Source of the DNA: Mesorhizobium sp.
GTDB lineage: Bacteria; Pseudomonadota; Alphaproteobacteria; Rhizobiales; Rhizobiaceae
Assembly: GCF_016793485.1 (NCBI RefSeq)
Contig: NZ_JAEULZ010000003.1
Span: 282,281 to 346,280, forward strand
Direction of reading: 5' to 3'
DNA: 64,000 nucleotides
Shown one piece after another: positions 17,538 through 26,750 of the stretch (within the stretch, counting starts at the first letter, position 1; each line of letters begins with the position of its first letter). The notes beneath the pieces were generated by a model, which made no database searches, was not told the origin of the DNA, and saw only the letters and a list, made by a program, of their open reading frames with translations. Position numbers and translations under genes: made by a program.

Positions 17538-17871
17538 ATCGTCAGGCGGGGCAGCGCTCGAAATTTCGATATCTCCTCATCACGGTTGCAGCCGCAAAGT
17601 CCTACCAACCGTCAGACCGGGGTCAAGGCAGACGGCGGAATCCGGGAAAGATTGCCGTGACAACGCCTTGATGCTATTGAACCCGGCCATGGAACGGTTG
17701 TTCGGAACCCCGAGCTACAGGCATTTCACGCTGCAGGACAGAAAGCGCCTGCCGGCGCGATTTTTTGCGAGGGTCGTCGGTGCTCCCACCAGCCGACTTC
17801 GGCTGGTCTGACCCTTCCGGCAAGGCCGGATCGCGAACACATTATCTCTCCAGATCGACGGATTCACGCAC
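17538..17871. other. Intergenic region before leuC with a short ORF and hairpin
   Basis: This 334-bp gap separates the divergent kinase and leuC genes and should hold both promoters. A 40-codon frame (17689-17811, starting MERLFGTPSYRHF) ends inside a perfect 7-bp hairpin with a 4-base loop (17789-17806). It has no clear ribosome-binding site and no run of leucine codons, so a classical leu attenuator is not supported. No T-run follows the hairpin. Confidence 0.4.
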
Positions 17872-19281
17872 ATGAGCGCACCGCGCACCCTCTACGACAA
17901 GATTTTCGACGACCACGTCGTCCAGCGCGACCCCGACGGGACGTGCCTTCTTTATATCGACCGTCACCTCGTGCACGAGGTGACGAGCCCACAGGCCTTC
18001 GAGGGTCTGCGCATGTCAGGCCGCAAGGTCCGCCATCCGGAAAAGACGCTTGCGGTCGTCGATCACAACGTCCCGACCTCGAAGGACCGCGTGAACGGCA
18101 TCAAGAACGAGGAAAGCCGGATTCAAGTCGAGGCGCTTGCGCAGAACGCCGCCGACTTCGGCGTGGAATACTATTCCGAGAAGGACCGCCGCCAGGGCAT
18201 CGTCCACATCATCGGGCCGGAACAGGGCTTTACCCTGCCCGGCATGACAATCGTCTGCGGTGACAGCCATACCTCGACGCATGGCGCCTTCGGCGCGCTG
18301 GCGCACGGCATTGGCACCTCCGAAGTCGAGCATGTTCTCGCCACGCAGACGCTGATCCAGAAGAAGGCCAAGAACATGCTGGTGCGTGTCGACGGCCAGT
18401 TGCCGGATGGCGTCACCGCCAAGGACATCATTCTCGCGATCATCGGTGAGATCGGTACCGCCGGCGGCACGGGCTACGTCATCGAGTATGCTGGCGAGGC
18501 GATCCGCGCGCTTTCCATGGAAGGCCGCATGACCGTCTGCAACATGTCGATCGAAGGTGGCGCGCGCGCCGGTCTGATCGCGCCTGACGAGACGACTTTC
18601 GCTTACGTGAAGGACAAGCCCCGCGCACCGTCAGGCAAGGCGTGGGACATGGCCCTCGACTATTGGAAGACGCTGAAGTCTGACGAAGGCGCGTTTTACG
18701 ACAAGGTGATCGTGCTCGATGCCGCGAAACTGCCTCCCATTGTGACCTGGGGCTCGTCGCCGGAAGACGTGACGTCCATCAACGGCGTCGTGCCGAATCC
18801 CGAAGAGATCGAGGACGAGAACAAGCGCAACTCGAAGAAGCGTGCGCTTGAATATATGGGCCTCGAAGCTGGCACCAGGATCACCGACATCAAGCTTGAC
18901 CGCGTCTTCATCGGCTCCTGCACCAACGGTCGCATCGAGGATCTGCGCGCAGTGGCGGCCGTTGCCAAGGGCAGACACGTCGCGCCGACGGTCAACGCCA
19001 TGATCGTGCCGGGCTCGGGGCTCGTGAAGGAACAGGCCGAAGCCGAAGGCCTCGACAAGATCTTCATCGAGGCTGGCTTCGATTGGCGCGAACCGGGCTG
19101 TTCCATGTGCCTCGCCATGAACGACGACAGGCTGAAGCCGCAGGAGCGTTGCGCATCGACCTCGAACCGCAATTTCGAGGGCCGGCAGGGCTTCAAGGGC
19201 CGCACGCATCTCGTGTCGCCGGCCATGGCCGCAGCAGCCGCGATCGCCGGCCATTTCGTCGACATCCGCGACTGGAAATAG
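17872..19281 (+). CDS. leuC: 3-isopropylmalate dehydratase large subunit
   Basis: 469 residues, full length for LeuC. The 4Fe-4S ligands are visible at C350 ([12 protein letters not shown]), C410 and C413 ([10 protein letters not shown]). Aconitase-family motifs DNVP-like VVDHNVPT and [32 protein letters not shown] are intact. With LeuD it isomerises 2-isopropylmalate to 3-isopropylmalate in leucine synthesis. leuD and leuB are not in this window. Start ATG at 17872 agrees with [17 protein letters not shown] of homologues. Confidence 0.97.
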   Translation: MSAPRTLYDKIFDDHVVQRDPDGTCLLYIDRHLVHEVTSPQAFEGLRMSGRKVRHPEKTLAVVDHNVPTSKDRVNGIKNEESRIQVEALAQNAADFGVEYYSEKDRRQGIVHIIGPEQGFTLPGMTIVCGDSHTSTHGAFGALAHGIGTSEVEHVLATQTLIQKKAKNMLVRVDGQLPDGVTAKDIILAIIGEIGTAGGTGYVIEYAGEAIRALSMEGRMTVCNMSIEGGARAGLIAPDETTFAYVKDKPRAPSGKAWDMALDYWKTLKSDEGAFYDKVIVLDAAKLPPIVTWGSSPEDVTSINGVVPNPEEIEDENKRNSKKRALEYMGLEAGTRITDIKLDRVFIGSCTNGRIEDLRAVAAVAKGRHVAPTVNAMIVPGSGLVKEQAEAEGLDKIFIEAGFDWREPGCSMCLAMNDDRLKPQERCASTSNRNFEGRQGFKGRTHLVSPAMAAAAAIAGHFVDIRDWK

Positions 19282-19303
19282 GCGATTGCTGTTGTCTCGT
19301 ACA

Positions 19304-19333
19304 AAAAAGGGCGCCATATCGTGCGCCCTTTTT
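19304..19333 (+). terminator. Intrinsic terminator of leuC
   Basis: An 11-bp stem (AAAAAGGGCGC with GCGCCCTTTTT) and an 8-base loop lie 22 bp after the leuC stop and end in a T-run. It can also work for the convergent gene at 19355 because the A-tract gives T residues on the other strand. Confidence 0.85.
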
Positions 19334-19354
19334 AATTAGCCGGCCAAGCCGGAA

Positions 19355-19666
19355 TCAGCCTGGTCTGCGAACGATCTCGTGGAAGCTGTCGCGAACCCCG
19401 GGCACATCTTTCGGCACCACCAGCGCCAGACGCCGCTCATCGAACACCTTGAACCATTCGCTCCATTCGACCAGTTCGTAGCCGCCGGCATTCGCCGCCC
19501 GTTCGGCGCGATCCTCGTCCTGATAGGCATGCTGATCGAAGACGAGCCGCACCATGGGCTGGGTCCCGCCAGCCGGCGAAATGTCCACGATAGCCGGAAA
19601 ACCCGAGCGTGCGGCAGCCCAGTCGCGGATCGCCTCGTGATCGGTCAGCATGATCGTCTCAGCCAT
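19355..19666 (-). CDS. Conserved hypothetical protein, 103 aa
   Basis: A soluble acidic protein beginning MAETIMLTDHEAIRDWAAARSGFPAIVDISP. The middle has AGGTQPMVRLVFDQHAYQDEDRAERAANAGGYELVEWSEWFKVFDERRLALVV, rich in aromatic and charged residues. No membrane segment, signal or known catalytic motif is visible. The frame opens upstream to 19720, but the ATG at 19666 begins the part that looks conserved. I do not assign a function. It converges on leuC across a shared terminator. Confidence 0.7.
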   Translation of the reverse strand: MAETIMLTDHEAIRDWAAARSGFPAIVDISPAGGTQPMVRLVFDQHAYQDEDRAERAANAGGYELVEWSEWFKVFDERRLALVVPKDVPGVRDSFHEIVRRPG

Positions 19667-19797
19667 TCTATTGCTCCCGTTTTTGACCGCCGGCACGTTG
19701 CGATCGGTTATCTCCATCAAATCGACATACTGAGCTTAACCCTATTTTGGGGGCTCGGCACTACGCTTCGCCCAAACCGCAACTGGGGCGCGGCTTT

Positions 19798-20997
19798 TTG
19801 GATAACGGACTTTTCATATCGCTGGTCAATCCGGCGATTGCGCTTACGCTCGCGATGGCGTTCCTGGCGCTTTGGCTGTATCGCCGGGACCGGCCCCACC
19901 TCGTCCTTATTGCAATGGCCTATACGGGCTCGGCGGTCGGCTTCCTGCTGCAGTACTTCACCCTGCCGATTGGGCTGCCAGCAACGAAACTTTTTTCCAA
20001 CCTCGGCTTCATGGTCGCTTCGCTCGGCATCGCTGCGACTGTCATTCGCCAATGCGGACGCCAAGTGCCGTGGTTTGGGATGGGACTGTTCGTCGTAGGA
20101 GGACTTGCTGGCTTCTCGTGGTTCATCTTCGTCGAACCGGACATCACGTTGCGCGTGCTGCTGCTGAACTTCAGCATCGGCGGCATCAGCCTTGTCGTCG
20201 CTGCCGAATTGCGGGTTATTCGGGATAAGACTCCGATCCAAAAGGTCATGCTCGCGCTCGCCGTGCTGTCCGGGATGAACTTTCTCGTCCGCCCCGTGGT
20301 ATCCGTCGCACTCAATGGTCCCTTTACAGGGTACGAAAATCTCTATTCCTCGCTCTATTGGACGACGGCGCTGTTTTCCCACGCGATCCTGTCCCTGATG
20401 ATCGCGCTTTGCCTGTTCACCGTCGAAGCGCTCGATCTCACGGCGACCCTACGCTCCGAATCGCTGACCGATCCGCTCTCCGGGCTGCTGAATCGCCGCG
20501 GCTTCGAAACAAAAGCCTCGAAGCTGCTGGACTCCTGCATATCGTCCGGACTGCCCGTATCTCTCGTTGTGGCCGACCTCGACCGCTTCAAATCGCTGAA
20601 CGACCGGCACGGCCACGCGGCCGGCGACAAGGTCATTATCGAGTTTGCCACGCGGCTGAGGGATGCGGCCGGCTCACGCGCCGTCGCCGCCAGGATTGGT
20701 GGCGAGGAATTTGCGGTTCTGCTACCCATGGCGGATCCTGCGGCGGCCCGCCTCTTCGCCGAGGCCGTGCGTACCGTGTTTTCCGGTAATGCGATCGCAG
20801 GGCTCCCGCTTGACGTGAGGGTCACGGGAAGCTTCGGCATCTCGTCTCATTCGGGTGGCGAAAGCCTGGACGACATGCTTCACCGTGCTGACGAAGCCCT
20901 TTACCACGCAAAGAAAAGCGGCAGGGATGGCGTTCGCGTCTCCTACCAGCGCCTGCCGGAGGCGGTCGCTTCGGACCCGGCAGCCTGGGTGGCCTGA
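19798..20997 (+). CDS. Membrane-bound GGDEF diguanylate cyclase (first of a tandem pair)
   Basis: 399 residues if read from the TTG at 19798. About six hydrophobic segments fill residues 5-205, then a GGDEF domain (about 225-385) with RIGGEEFAVLL as the active-site loop, SLTDPLSGLLNRRGF and DLDRFKSLNDRHGHAAGD. It should make cyclic di-GMP from GTP. No RxxD inhibitory site precedes GGEEF, so product inhibition may be absent. The frame opens at a TTG at 19747, but the later TTG has a GGGG site and gives an N-terminus that aligns with the next gene. The downstream paralogue has the same layout. Confidence 0.88.
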   Translation: MDNGLFISLVNPAIALTLAMAFLALWLYRRDRPHLVLIAMAYTGSAVGFLLQYFTLPIGLPATKLFSNLGFMVASLGIAATVIRQCGRQVPWFGMGLFVVGGLAGFSWFIFVEPDITLRVLLLNFSIGGISLVVAAELRVIRDKTPIQKVMLALAVLSGMNFLVRPVVSVALNGPFTGYENLYSSLYWTTALFSHAILSLMIALCLFTVEALDLTATLRSESLTDPLSGLLNRRGFETKASKLLDSCISSGLPVSLVVADLDRFKSLNDRHGHAAGDKVIIEFATRLRDAAGSRAVAARIGGEEFAVLLPMADPAAARLFAEAVRTVFSGNAIAGLPLDVRVTGSFGISSHSGGESLDDMLHRADEALYHAKKSGRDGVRVSYQRLPEAVASDPAAWVA

Positions 20998-21089
20998 GGG
21001 CCGACGCAGGTTAAGGAATAGTTGCCCTATGTCGATATTGAATACAGAAATTAACGTCTTCTTGGCGGCCCCTGTGGTCATATGAAGCC

Positions 21090-22295
21090 ATGACCGGCGC
21101 AGGCTTCATTCTCGCGATCAATCTCTTCATGGCTGGTCTGTTCGCGGCCTCGTTCGGAATTATCGTGCTGTATGACAAGCGCCGCCAGGCAGCGCGCTGG
21201 TTCGCACTCGGCTACGCCGTCGGCATGTCGACAATCCTGTTCGAATTCGTCATCGCCACGCTCGATGCGTCGACCTTCATGTCGCTGGCCGCCTTCGGGT
21301 CGTTTCTTGTCGCGCTCGCAATCCTCAACGTCGGCATTGCTCGCAACTATTCCGTCCCGGTGCCATGGGTGGCCATGTCGATCATTATCCCGATCGCCCT
21401 CGTCGTCTGCGCCTTCACGCTGGAGATGCCGCGCCAGTCCTTCGTGCGGATGCTTGCATACCAATCGCCTTACTTCATCATGCAGGCGATGGCCGCCGGC
21501 CTGGTCGCCCAGGCGAGGACGCGCAAGCCGCTCGACAACCTGCTTCTGGTTCTGCTTGCGGCAAGCGCCCTGCAATTTCTGTCGAAGCCGTTTCTGTTTG
21601 GCGCGTTTGGCGGCGCAGGCGAAACCCCTGACCTCTACATAACCACCAGCTACGCCATGTTCTCCCAGTCGATGGGGACGGTCTTCGCGATGGCGATCGC
21701 CTTGATGCTGCTTGTCATTCTTGTTCGCGACGTGCTCTTCGACGCGGATGAACGCTCTCAGACAGATTCCCTGTCCGGCCTGCTTAATCGTGGAGGCTTC
21801 GAGGTCCACGCCGAAAAAATGCTTCACGACGCCGACAGGCATGGAATGCCGGTGTCGCTCGTGATCGCAGACCTCGATCACTTCAAGTCGATCAACGATA
21901 ATTTCGGCCACTCCGCCGGCGATATCGTCATCGTGTCATTCTCGACGTTCCTGCGCTCGACGATGGAACCGCATCATCTGGCTGGACGTGTCGGCGGCGA
22001 GGAATTCGCGGTGCTGCTGACAGGTGCAAATCTCGTATCAGCGCGGTTGTTCGCCGAAAACGCAAGGAGCGCCTTCGGGGCGCTCTCGATAGAGGGGCTG
22101 CCGCCCGTCAAGCGTGTCACGGCAAGCATCGGGGTTGCCGAACGAGGCACCGGCGAAACCATCCGGGAACTCATGGGGCGCGCCGACGAGGCGCTCTACA
22201 TCGCCAAGAGGAGCGGACGCGACTGCGTGAAGATCGCCCCGCGTCCGGGAAGGCGCTGGAACGACGAGCACGGCACTGCCGTAAGTCTGGGATAG
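21090..22295 (+). CDS. Membrane-bound GGDEF diguanylate cyclase (second of a tandem pair)
   Basis: 401 residues with the same layout as its neighbour: about six membrane segments up to residue 210, then a GGDEF domain with RVGGEEFAVLL, QTDSLSGLLNRGGF, DLDHFKSINDNFGHSAGD and GRADEALYIAKRSGRD. Overall similarity and equal length point to an old tandem duplication. Like the first copy it has no RxxD I-site. The ATG at 21090 lies 92 bp after the first gene, so the two may be co-transcribed or separately controlled. The membrane domain is the likely sensor; its ligand is unknown. Confidence 0.9.
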   Translation: MTGAGFILAINLFMAGLFAASFGIIVLYDKRRQAARWFALGYAVGMSTILFEFVIATLDASTFMSLAAFGSFLVALAILNVGIARNYSVPVPWVAMSIIIPIALVVCAFTLEMPRQSFVRMLAYQSPYFIMQAMAAGLVAQARTRKPLDNLLLVLLAASALQFLSKPFLFGAFGGAGETPDLYITTSYAMFSQSMGTVFAMAIALMLLVILVRDVLFDADERSQTDSLSGLLNRGGFEVHAEKMLHDADRHGMPVSLVIADLDHFKSINDNFGHSAGDIVIVSFSTFLRSTMEPHHLAGRVGGEEFAVLLTGANLVSARLFAENARSAFGALSIEGLPPVKRVTASIGVAERGTGETIRELMGRADEALYIAKRSGRDCVKIAPRPGRRWNDEHGTAVSLG

Positions 22296-22299
22296 CCGA

Positions 22300-23133
22300 C
22301 TACTGGCTTTGCGCCGCCCTGACCCGCGCGGTGACGAGCCGGTATCTGGCCATCTCCTCCGGGGAGAAATAATAAAGCGCCTGCGGCGGGGTATCGAGCG
22401 CGTGCAGCCAGAGCGCCGGATCGATGTCCATGTCGATGAGATGGCGCGAGATGCGCGCGGTCGTCATCTGCGCATCAGCCATCACCTGCGCCGGCGCGGT
22501 TTCCGCTTTTGTCGCCGCGTAGAATTGATGCACCCCAACGGCGGCTTTCGGCGCTACGGTTCGCTCAAGCCCGCCCGCCAATACCAGAGGACAGGACGAC
22601 GCGCAAAGCGCTCCGCCTTCCACCTCCGTCGAGATACCCTTGCCCCTAATCAACTTGGCCATGGCAATGGCATCCTCGAGCGCACCGCCCGGCGAATTGA
22701 GAGACACCACCCGCACATATTTGCCCCGCGCTTCCAGCTCGGCGGCAAGCCTGGCGGCAGAGCCGATATCAATGCTGCCTTCGGCGGCAAGTACGCCGCC
22801 GGAACGCAGAGTGAAGGTCATGGGGCGCTTTAGAATCTCGTCGCCAGCCGTCACGAACCGACGTAAATCATCCGGAGGCAATGGCGTATCGGTTTGCACC
22901 ACAGGCGAGAGCACTGGCTCCGATGGTATGGCTACCGTGACCGATGTGTCAGACGCGAACCATCCTTTCTCCGCCGCCAGATCGCGCAGGTCGAATGCCA
23001 CCACGGCAACCGAGCCAACCAGCATGCCGATGAAGGCTGAACGCACGAGCTGCGTGTCGTCGAAACGCGCCATATATCGAAGAAGGACATTGCGTCTTGT
23101 CGGTCGCAATCCGGCGGCCTGCATGTCGGTCAC
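22300..23133 (-). CDS. Membrane-anchored ClpP/SppA-like protein (COG3904 type)
   Basis: 277 residues. One membrane segment lies near residues 30-48 (SAFIGMLVGSVAVVAFDL). The periplasmic part has a crotonase/ClpP-like core: VRVVSLNSPGGALEDAIAMAKLI at about 141-163, and GALCASSCPLVLAGGLERTVAPKAAVGVHQFY at about 174-205, where a serine at 179 or 180 aligns with the ClpP nucleophile. Proteolytic activity is unproven, and a complete Ser-His-Asp triad cannot be confirmed by eye. It is convergent with the GGDEF pair. Confidence 0.8.
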   Translation of the reverse strand: MTDMQAAGLRPTRRNVLLRYMARFDDTQLVRSAFIGMLVGSVAVVAFDLRDLAAEKGWFASDTSVTVAIPSEPVLSPVVQTDTPLPPDDLRRFVTAGDEILKRPMTFTLRSGGVLAAEGSIDIGSAARLAAELEARGKYVRVVSLNSPGGALEDAIAMAKLIRGKGISTEVEGGALCASSCPLVLAGGLERTVAPKAAVGVHQFYAATKAETAPAQVMADAQMTTARISRHLIDMDIDPALWLHALDTPPQALYYFSPEEMARYRLVTARVRAAQSQ

Positions 23134-23210
23134 GACTCGTTCCTCCTGCCTTCGCCGAGCGAAGGGGCGTCACGTTTTCCGGCTTGTATCCGCCGGGCGA
23201 AATTGCGCAG

Positions 23211-23627
23211 TCAGGGCTGGACACGCCTTATTGCAGCGCCGGGCGCCGCGCGTTCGTGAATGCCACCGCACCATTTTCCGGGCAGGTCGGGCAACTCGCC
23301 GTCCTCCAGCCCATACATGTAGCTGCGGCCCTTCAGTAGAACCGCCGGGCGCCAGCACTCGTAGGGCATCGACTCCTCGTCATTGAGATAGACGACGGGG
23401 TCGGGGACGCCGGGATTCTCGTAAGCGGCCAATTCCTTGGCCATGTAGCCCTTTCCGACAACGATTCGCTTGTAGCCGCTACGGCTGTGAACGACGAGGT
23501 TGCCAAAGCTATCGGCATAGATGCGCTCGCCATACTGGCTCTGGGCTGCGGCGGGCATGGAAAGGCCGGCGATCAACACGCCAGCAGCCAGCGGCAGGAA
23601 GGCAAGTTCACTCAGTTTCGAACGCAT
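23211..23627 (-). CDS. Secreted hypothetical protein, 138 aa
   Basis: A signal peptide covers about residues 1-28 (LPLAAGVLIAGLSMPAAAQ). The mature part contains YGERIYADSFGNLVVHSRSGYKRIVVGKGY, YLNDEESMPYECWRPAVLLKGRSYMYGLEDGELPDLPGKWCGG, with two cysteines that could pair. I do not recognise a named family. It lies 78 bp upstream of the ClpP-like gene on the same strand, so both may act in the envelope. A CtrA-like site lies about 110 bp upstream of its start. Confidence 0.75.
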   Translation of the reverse strand: MRSKLSELAFLPLAAGVLIAGLSMPAAAQSQYGERIYADSFGNLVVHSRSGYKRIVVGKGYMAKELAAYENPGVPDPVVYLNDEESMPYECWRPAVLLKGRSYMYGLEDGELPDLPGKWCGGIHERAAPGAAIRRVQP

Positions 23628-23736
23628 GCTGCGTCATCCTTCGTGCGGTTTGGCCCGAAGCTCCGGCCTTTGATCCAGGAAAGCCGCCTTCCCGGAACCG
23701 GAGATTCGAAAACCCTTCGCCCCCTCTCGACGCAAA

Positions 23737-23751
23737 TTAACGCTTTATTAA
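23737..23751. promoter_or_regulatory. CtrA-type site (TTAA-N7-TTAA)
   Basis: TTAA-CGCTTTA-TTAA fits the CtrA consensus exactly, and a third TTAA follows six bases later. It is 110 bp upstream of the leftward secreted-protein gene, so that gene is the likelier target; sdhC is almost 380 bp away. Confidence 0.45.
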
Positions 23752-23937
23752 GGTTTGTTAAGAGGCAAAGGCCGCATCCCTACCAAGGCTTCGGGAAACA
23801 TGGTTAATATCAACAGACAGGGATATCGTTCCGGCTACGAAATGGTCTCAGGACCCGCAGCCCCGAATCATCGACACCCTGCGCCGTTTCATAGGCCCGC
23901 GAACAAGTCCGCCGCTTCCCCAATGTAAAGCTAAGAG

Positions 23938-23953
23938 CTTCAATCGATTGAAG
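23938..23953. promoter_or_regulatory. 16-bp perfect palindrome upstream of sdhC
   Basis: CTTCAATCGATTGAAG is a perfect palindrome without spacer, 172 bp before the sdhC start. Its form suggests a dimeric regulator operator; I cannot name the regulator. Confidence 0.4.
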
Positions 23954-24124
23954 TTTGCGCTCTGTTCCGGGCGAAATGCATTCGCGACCAAATATGTAGG
24001 CCAACGGGCTTTTCGCTCTTTGACGCAGTGCAAAAAGAGTTTTAGGGAAACGACAGCAAACGTCGCGAACGGCATGCTGGCGCCAGCTTCCCGCCAGTGC
24101 CTGCGACGCAAATCTGGGGGAGCC

Positions 24125-24529
24125 ATGAGCAAGGCCGCAGCCACCCGAGCAAGACCGCTTTCGCCGCACCTGACGATATACCGTCCGCCGATCACCATGA
24201 CGATGTCGATCGTGCATCGCATCACAGGCGGAGCACTCTATTTCGGCACGTTGCTGCTGATCGCCTGGCTGCTCGCCGCCGCGGTTTCGGAAGAATGGTT
24301 CAATCTCGTGAATTGGGCTTTCGGGACATGGATCGGGCAACTGATCCTGTTCGGCTACACATGGGCATTGATGCACCATATGCTCGGCGGCATCAGGCAT
24401 TTCATCTGGGATACCGGTGCAATGCTGGAAAAGCACACCGCCTCGAAGGTCGCCTGGGCGACACTGGCAGGCTCCGTCTTGCTGACCGTGCTGATCTGGG
24501 TCGCTGGCTACATGGCGCGGGGCCTCTGA
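24125..24529 (+). CDS. sdhC: Succinate dehydrogenase cytochrome b556 subunit
   Basis: 134 residues with three membrane helices. It opens RPLSPHLTIYRPPITMTMSIVHRITGGAL, the SdhC quinone- and haem-site region (Ser and Arg in SIVHRITG), and has ALMHHMLGGIRHFIWD with the axial haem histidine candidate. It anchors complex II and binds haem b and ubiquinone. The ATG at 24125 follows GGGGGAG. First gene of the operon. Confidence 0.96.
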   Translation: MSKAAATRARPLSPHLTIYRPPITMTMSIVHRITGGALYFGTLLLIAWLLAAAVSEEWFNLVNWAFGTWIGQLILFGYTWALMHHMLGGIRHFIWDTGAMLEKHTASKVAWATLAGSVLLTVLIWVAGYMARGL

Positions 24530-24530
24530 C

Positions 24531-24914
24531 ATGGCTGACATGCGCACGCCCCTCGGCAAGGTTCGCGGCCTAGGTTCTGCCCACGAAGGCACCGATCACT
24601 TCTGGCGCCAGCGGCTGACCGCCGTCGCCAACATTCCGCTCTTCCTGTTTTTCGTCGGCTTCCTGATCTCGCTGAACGGCGCGGACTACGCGACCGTCAG
24701 GCAGGCGCTAGCCAATCCCTTCGTCACGCTGATGTTCGGCCTGATGATCTTCTCCGGGCTCTACCACATGCGGCTCGGCATGCAGGTCGTCATCGAGGAC
24801 TACATCCATGGCGAAGGCCTGAAGCTGGCATTGATCATGCTGAACACCTTTTTCTGCATCGCGGCGGGCGCCGCCAGCGCCTACGCGCTTATCAGATTGG
24901 CATTCGGGGGCTGA
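24531..24914 (+). CDS. sdhD: Succinate dehydrogenase membrane anchor subunit
   Basis: 127 residues with three membrane helices. [27 protein letters not shown] is the alphaproteobacterial SdhD start, and [24 protein letters not shown] carries the haem and quinone residues. It starts 1 bp after the sdhC stop, so the two are translated together. With SdhC it forms the membrane part of complex II. Confidence 0.95.
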   Translation: MADMRTPLGKVRGLGSAHEGTDHFWRQRLTAVANIPLFLFFVGFLISLNGADYATVRQALANPFVTLMFGLMIFSGLYHMRLGMQVVIEDYIHGEGLKLALIMLNTFFCIAAGAASAYALIRLAFGG

Positions 24915-24915
24915 C

Positions 24916-26745
24916 GTGGCGGAAGACAAGAAAGCCGGCAAGGCCTACACCTATGTCGATCACAAGTTCGACGTCGTTGTCGTCGGCGCTGGTGGCGCTG
25001 GCCTGCGCGCGACTCTCGGCATGGCCGAGCAGGGACTGAAGACCGCCTGCATAACCAAGGTGTTCCCGACCCGCTCGCACACGGTTGCGGCGCAAGGCGG
25101 CATTGCCGCCTCGCTGCGGAACATGGGGCCCGACAGCTGGCAGTGGCACATGTACGACACCGTCAAGGGGTCGGACTGGCTCGGCGACACCGACGCACAG
25201 GAATACATGGTCCGCGAGGCTCCAGCCGCCGTCTACGAACTCGAGCACTATGGCGTGCCCTTCTCCAGAACCGAGGAAGGCAAGATCTATCAGCGCCCGT
25301 TCGGCGGCCACATGATGAACTATGGCGACGGCCCGCCCGTCCAGCGCACCTGCGCTGCGGCCGACCGCACCGGCCACGCCATCCTGCACACGCTCTACGG
25401 CCAGTCGCTGAAGCACAACGCGCAGTTCTTCATCGAATATTTCGCGCTCGACCTGATCATGGAAGCGGACGGTCGGTGCACCGGCGTGGTCGCCTGGAAC
25501 CTCGACGACGGCACCATCCATCGCTTCGCCGCCAAGATGGTCGTACTGGCGACAGGCGGTTATGGCCGCGCCTATTTCTCGGCAACGTCTGCCCACACCT
25601 GCACCGGCGACGGCGGCGGCATGGCGGCGCGCGCGGGCCTGCCGCTGCAGGACATGGAGTTCGTGCAGTTCCACCCGACCGGCATCTACGGCTCCGGCTG
25701 CCTCATCACCGAGGGTGCTCGCGGCGAAGGCGGATATCTCGTCAATTCGGAAGGCGAGCGCTTCATGGAGCGCTACGCGCCATCAGCCAAGGACCTTGCA
25801 AGCCGCGACGTCGTCTCCCGCTGCATGACGATGGAGATTCGTGAAGGTCGCGGTGTTGGGAAGAACAAGGACCACATCTTCCTGCACCTCGACCATCTCG
25901 ATCCGGCCGTGCTGCACGAACGCCTGCCCGGCATTTCCGAGTCGGCCAAAATCTTCGCCGGCGTCGACCTGACCAAGGAGCCGATCCCGGTTCTGCCGAC
26001 GGTGCACTACAACATGGGCGGCATCCCGACGAATTATTGGGGCGAGGTGTTGAACCCGACCGCTGACGATCCGGACCGTGTGTCGCCCGGCCTGATGGCA
26101 GTCGGCGAAGCAGGTTGCGCGTCCGTCCACGGCGCCAACCGTCTCGGATCGAATTCGCTGATCGACCTGGTCGTCTTCGGCCGTGCCGCAGCAATCCGCG
26201 CTGGACAGGTCATCGATCGCGAGGCACCGATCCCTGGGATCAACGAAAAATCCGTCGACAAGATCATGGAACGCTTCGATCGGCTGCGCCATGCAAACGG
26301 CGGTTCGCCGACCGCTAAGCTGCGCGACAAGATGCAGCGCGCCATGCAGGACGACGCGGCCGTGTTCCGGACGCAGGAATCGCTGGAACAGGGCTGCAGG
26401 CGTATGTCCGAAATCTGGAGCGAGTTGAAGGACATCAAGGTCAGCGACCGCTCGATGATCTGGAACTCCGATCTGGTCGAGACGCTGGAACTCGAGAACC
26501 TGATGGCGAACGCCATCGTCACCGTTTATGGCGCGGAAGCGCGCAAGGAGAGCCGCGGGGCGCATGCCCGCGAGGACTTCTCCGCGCGCGACGACGCCAA
26601 CTGGCGCAAGCACACGCTGGCCCACGTCGCACCCGACGGCAAGGTGACGCTGAGCTACAGGCCGGTGCATACCGAGACGATGCTGCCACTCTCCGAAGGC
26701 GGCATCGACCCGGCAAAGATCGCCCCGAAGGCGCGGGTTTACTGA
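24916..26745 (+). CDS. sdhA: Succinate dehydrogenase flavoprotein subunit
   Basis: 609 residues from a GTG start 1 bp after sdhD. GAGGAG at 24-29 is the FAD motif, and H55 in [12 protein letters not shown] is the residue that binds FAD covalently. [23 protein letters not shown] and [19 protein letters not shown] are conserved in the family. It oxidises succinate to fumarate in the TCA cycle and passes electrons to SdhB. In most relatives sdhB follows at once; here a glycosyltransferase gene lies between. Confidence 0.98.
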   Translation: MAEDKKAGKAYTYVDHKFDVVVVGAGGAGLRATLGMAEQGLKTACITKVFPTRSHTVAAQGGIAASLRNMGPDSWQWHMYDTVKGSDWLGDTDAQEYMVREAPAAVYELEHYGVPFSRTEEGKIYQRPFGGHMMNYGDGPPVQRTCAAADRTGHAILHTLYGQSLKHNAQFFIEYFALDLIMEADGRCTGVVAWNLDDGTIHRFAAKMVVLATGGYGRAYFSATSAHTCTGDGGGMAARAGLPLQDMEFVQFHPTGIYGSGCLITEGARGEGGYLVNSEGERFMERYAPSAKDLASRDVVSRCMTMEIREGRGVGKNKDHIFLHLDHLDPAVLHERLPGISESAKIFAGVDLTKEPIPVLPTVHYNMGGIPTNYWGEVLNPTADDPDRVSPGLMAVGEAGCASVHGANRLGSNSLIDLVVFGRAAAIRAGQVIDREAPIPGINEKSVDKIMERFDRLRHANGGSPTAKLRDKMQRAMQDDAAVFRTQESLEQGCRRMSEIWSELKDIKVSDRSMIWNSDLVETLELENLMANAIVTVYGAEARKESRGAHAREDFSARDDANWRKHTLAHVAPDGKVTLSYRPVHTETMLPLSEGGIDPAKIAPKARVY

Positions 26746-26750
26746 TCGCA

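Larger units (their letters stand above)
23628..24124. other. Intergenic control region between the secreted protein and the sdh operon
   Basis: This 497-bp gap is AT-richer than its surroundings and holds no convincing gene; the long reverse frame through it runs antisense across sdhC and is a shadow. It should contain the promoters for the leftward gene and for sdhCDAB. Two listed sites stand out: a CtrA-type motif and a 16-bp palindrome. GGGGGAGCC directly before 24125 is the sdhC ribosome-binding site. Confidence 0.6.

Noticed and set aside
20998-21089. CtrA-like TTAA motif between the two GGDEF genes
   Set aside because: TTAA-N7-TTGC has only one intact half-site.
23810-24592. A 260-codon open frame on the - strand upstream of and across sdhC
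   Set aside because: It covers the sdhC gene in antisense and has no ribosome-binding site or recognisable domain.
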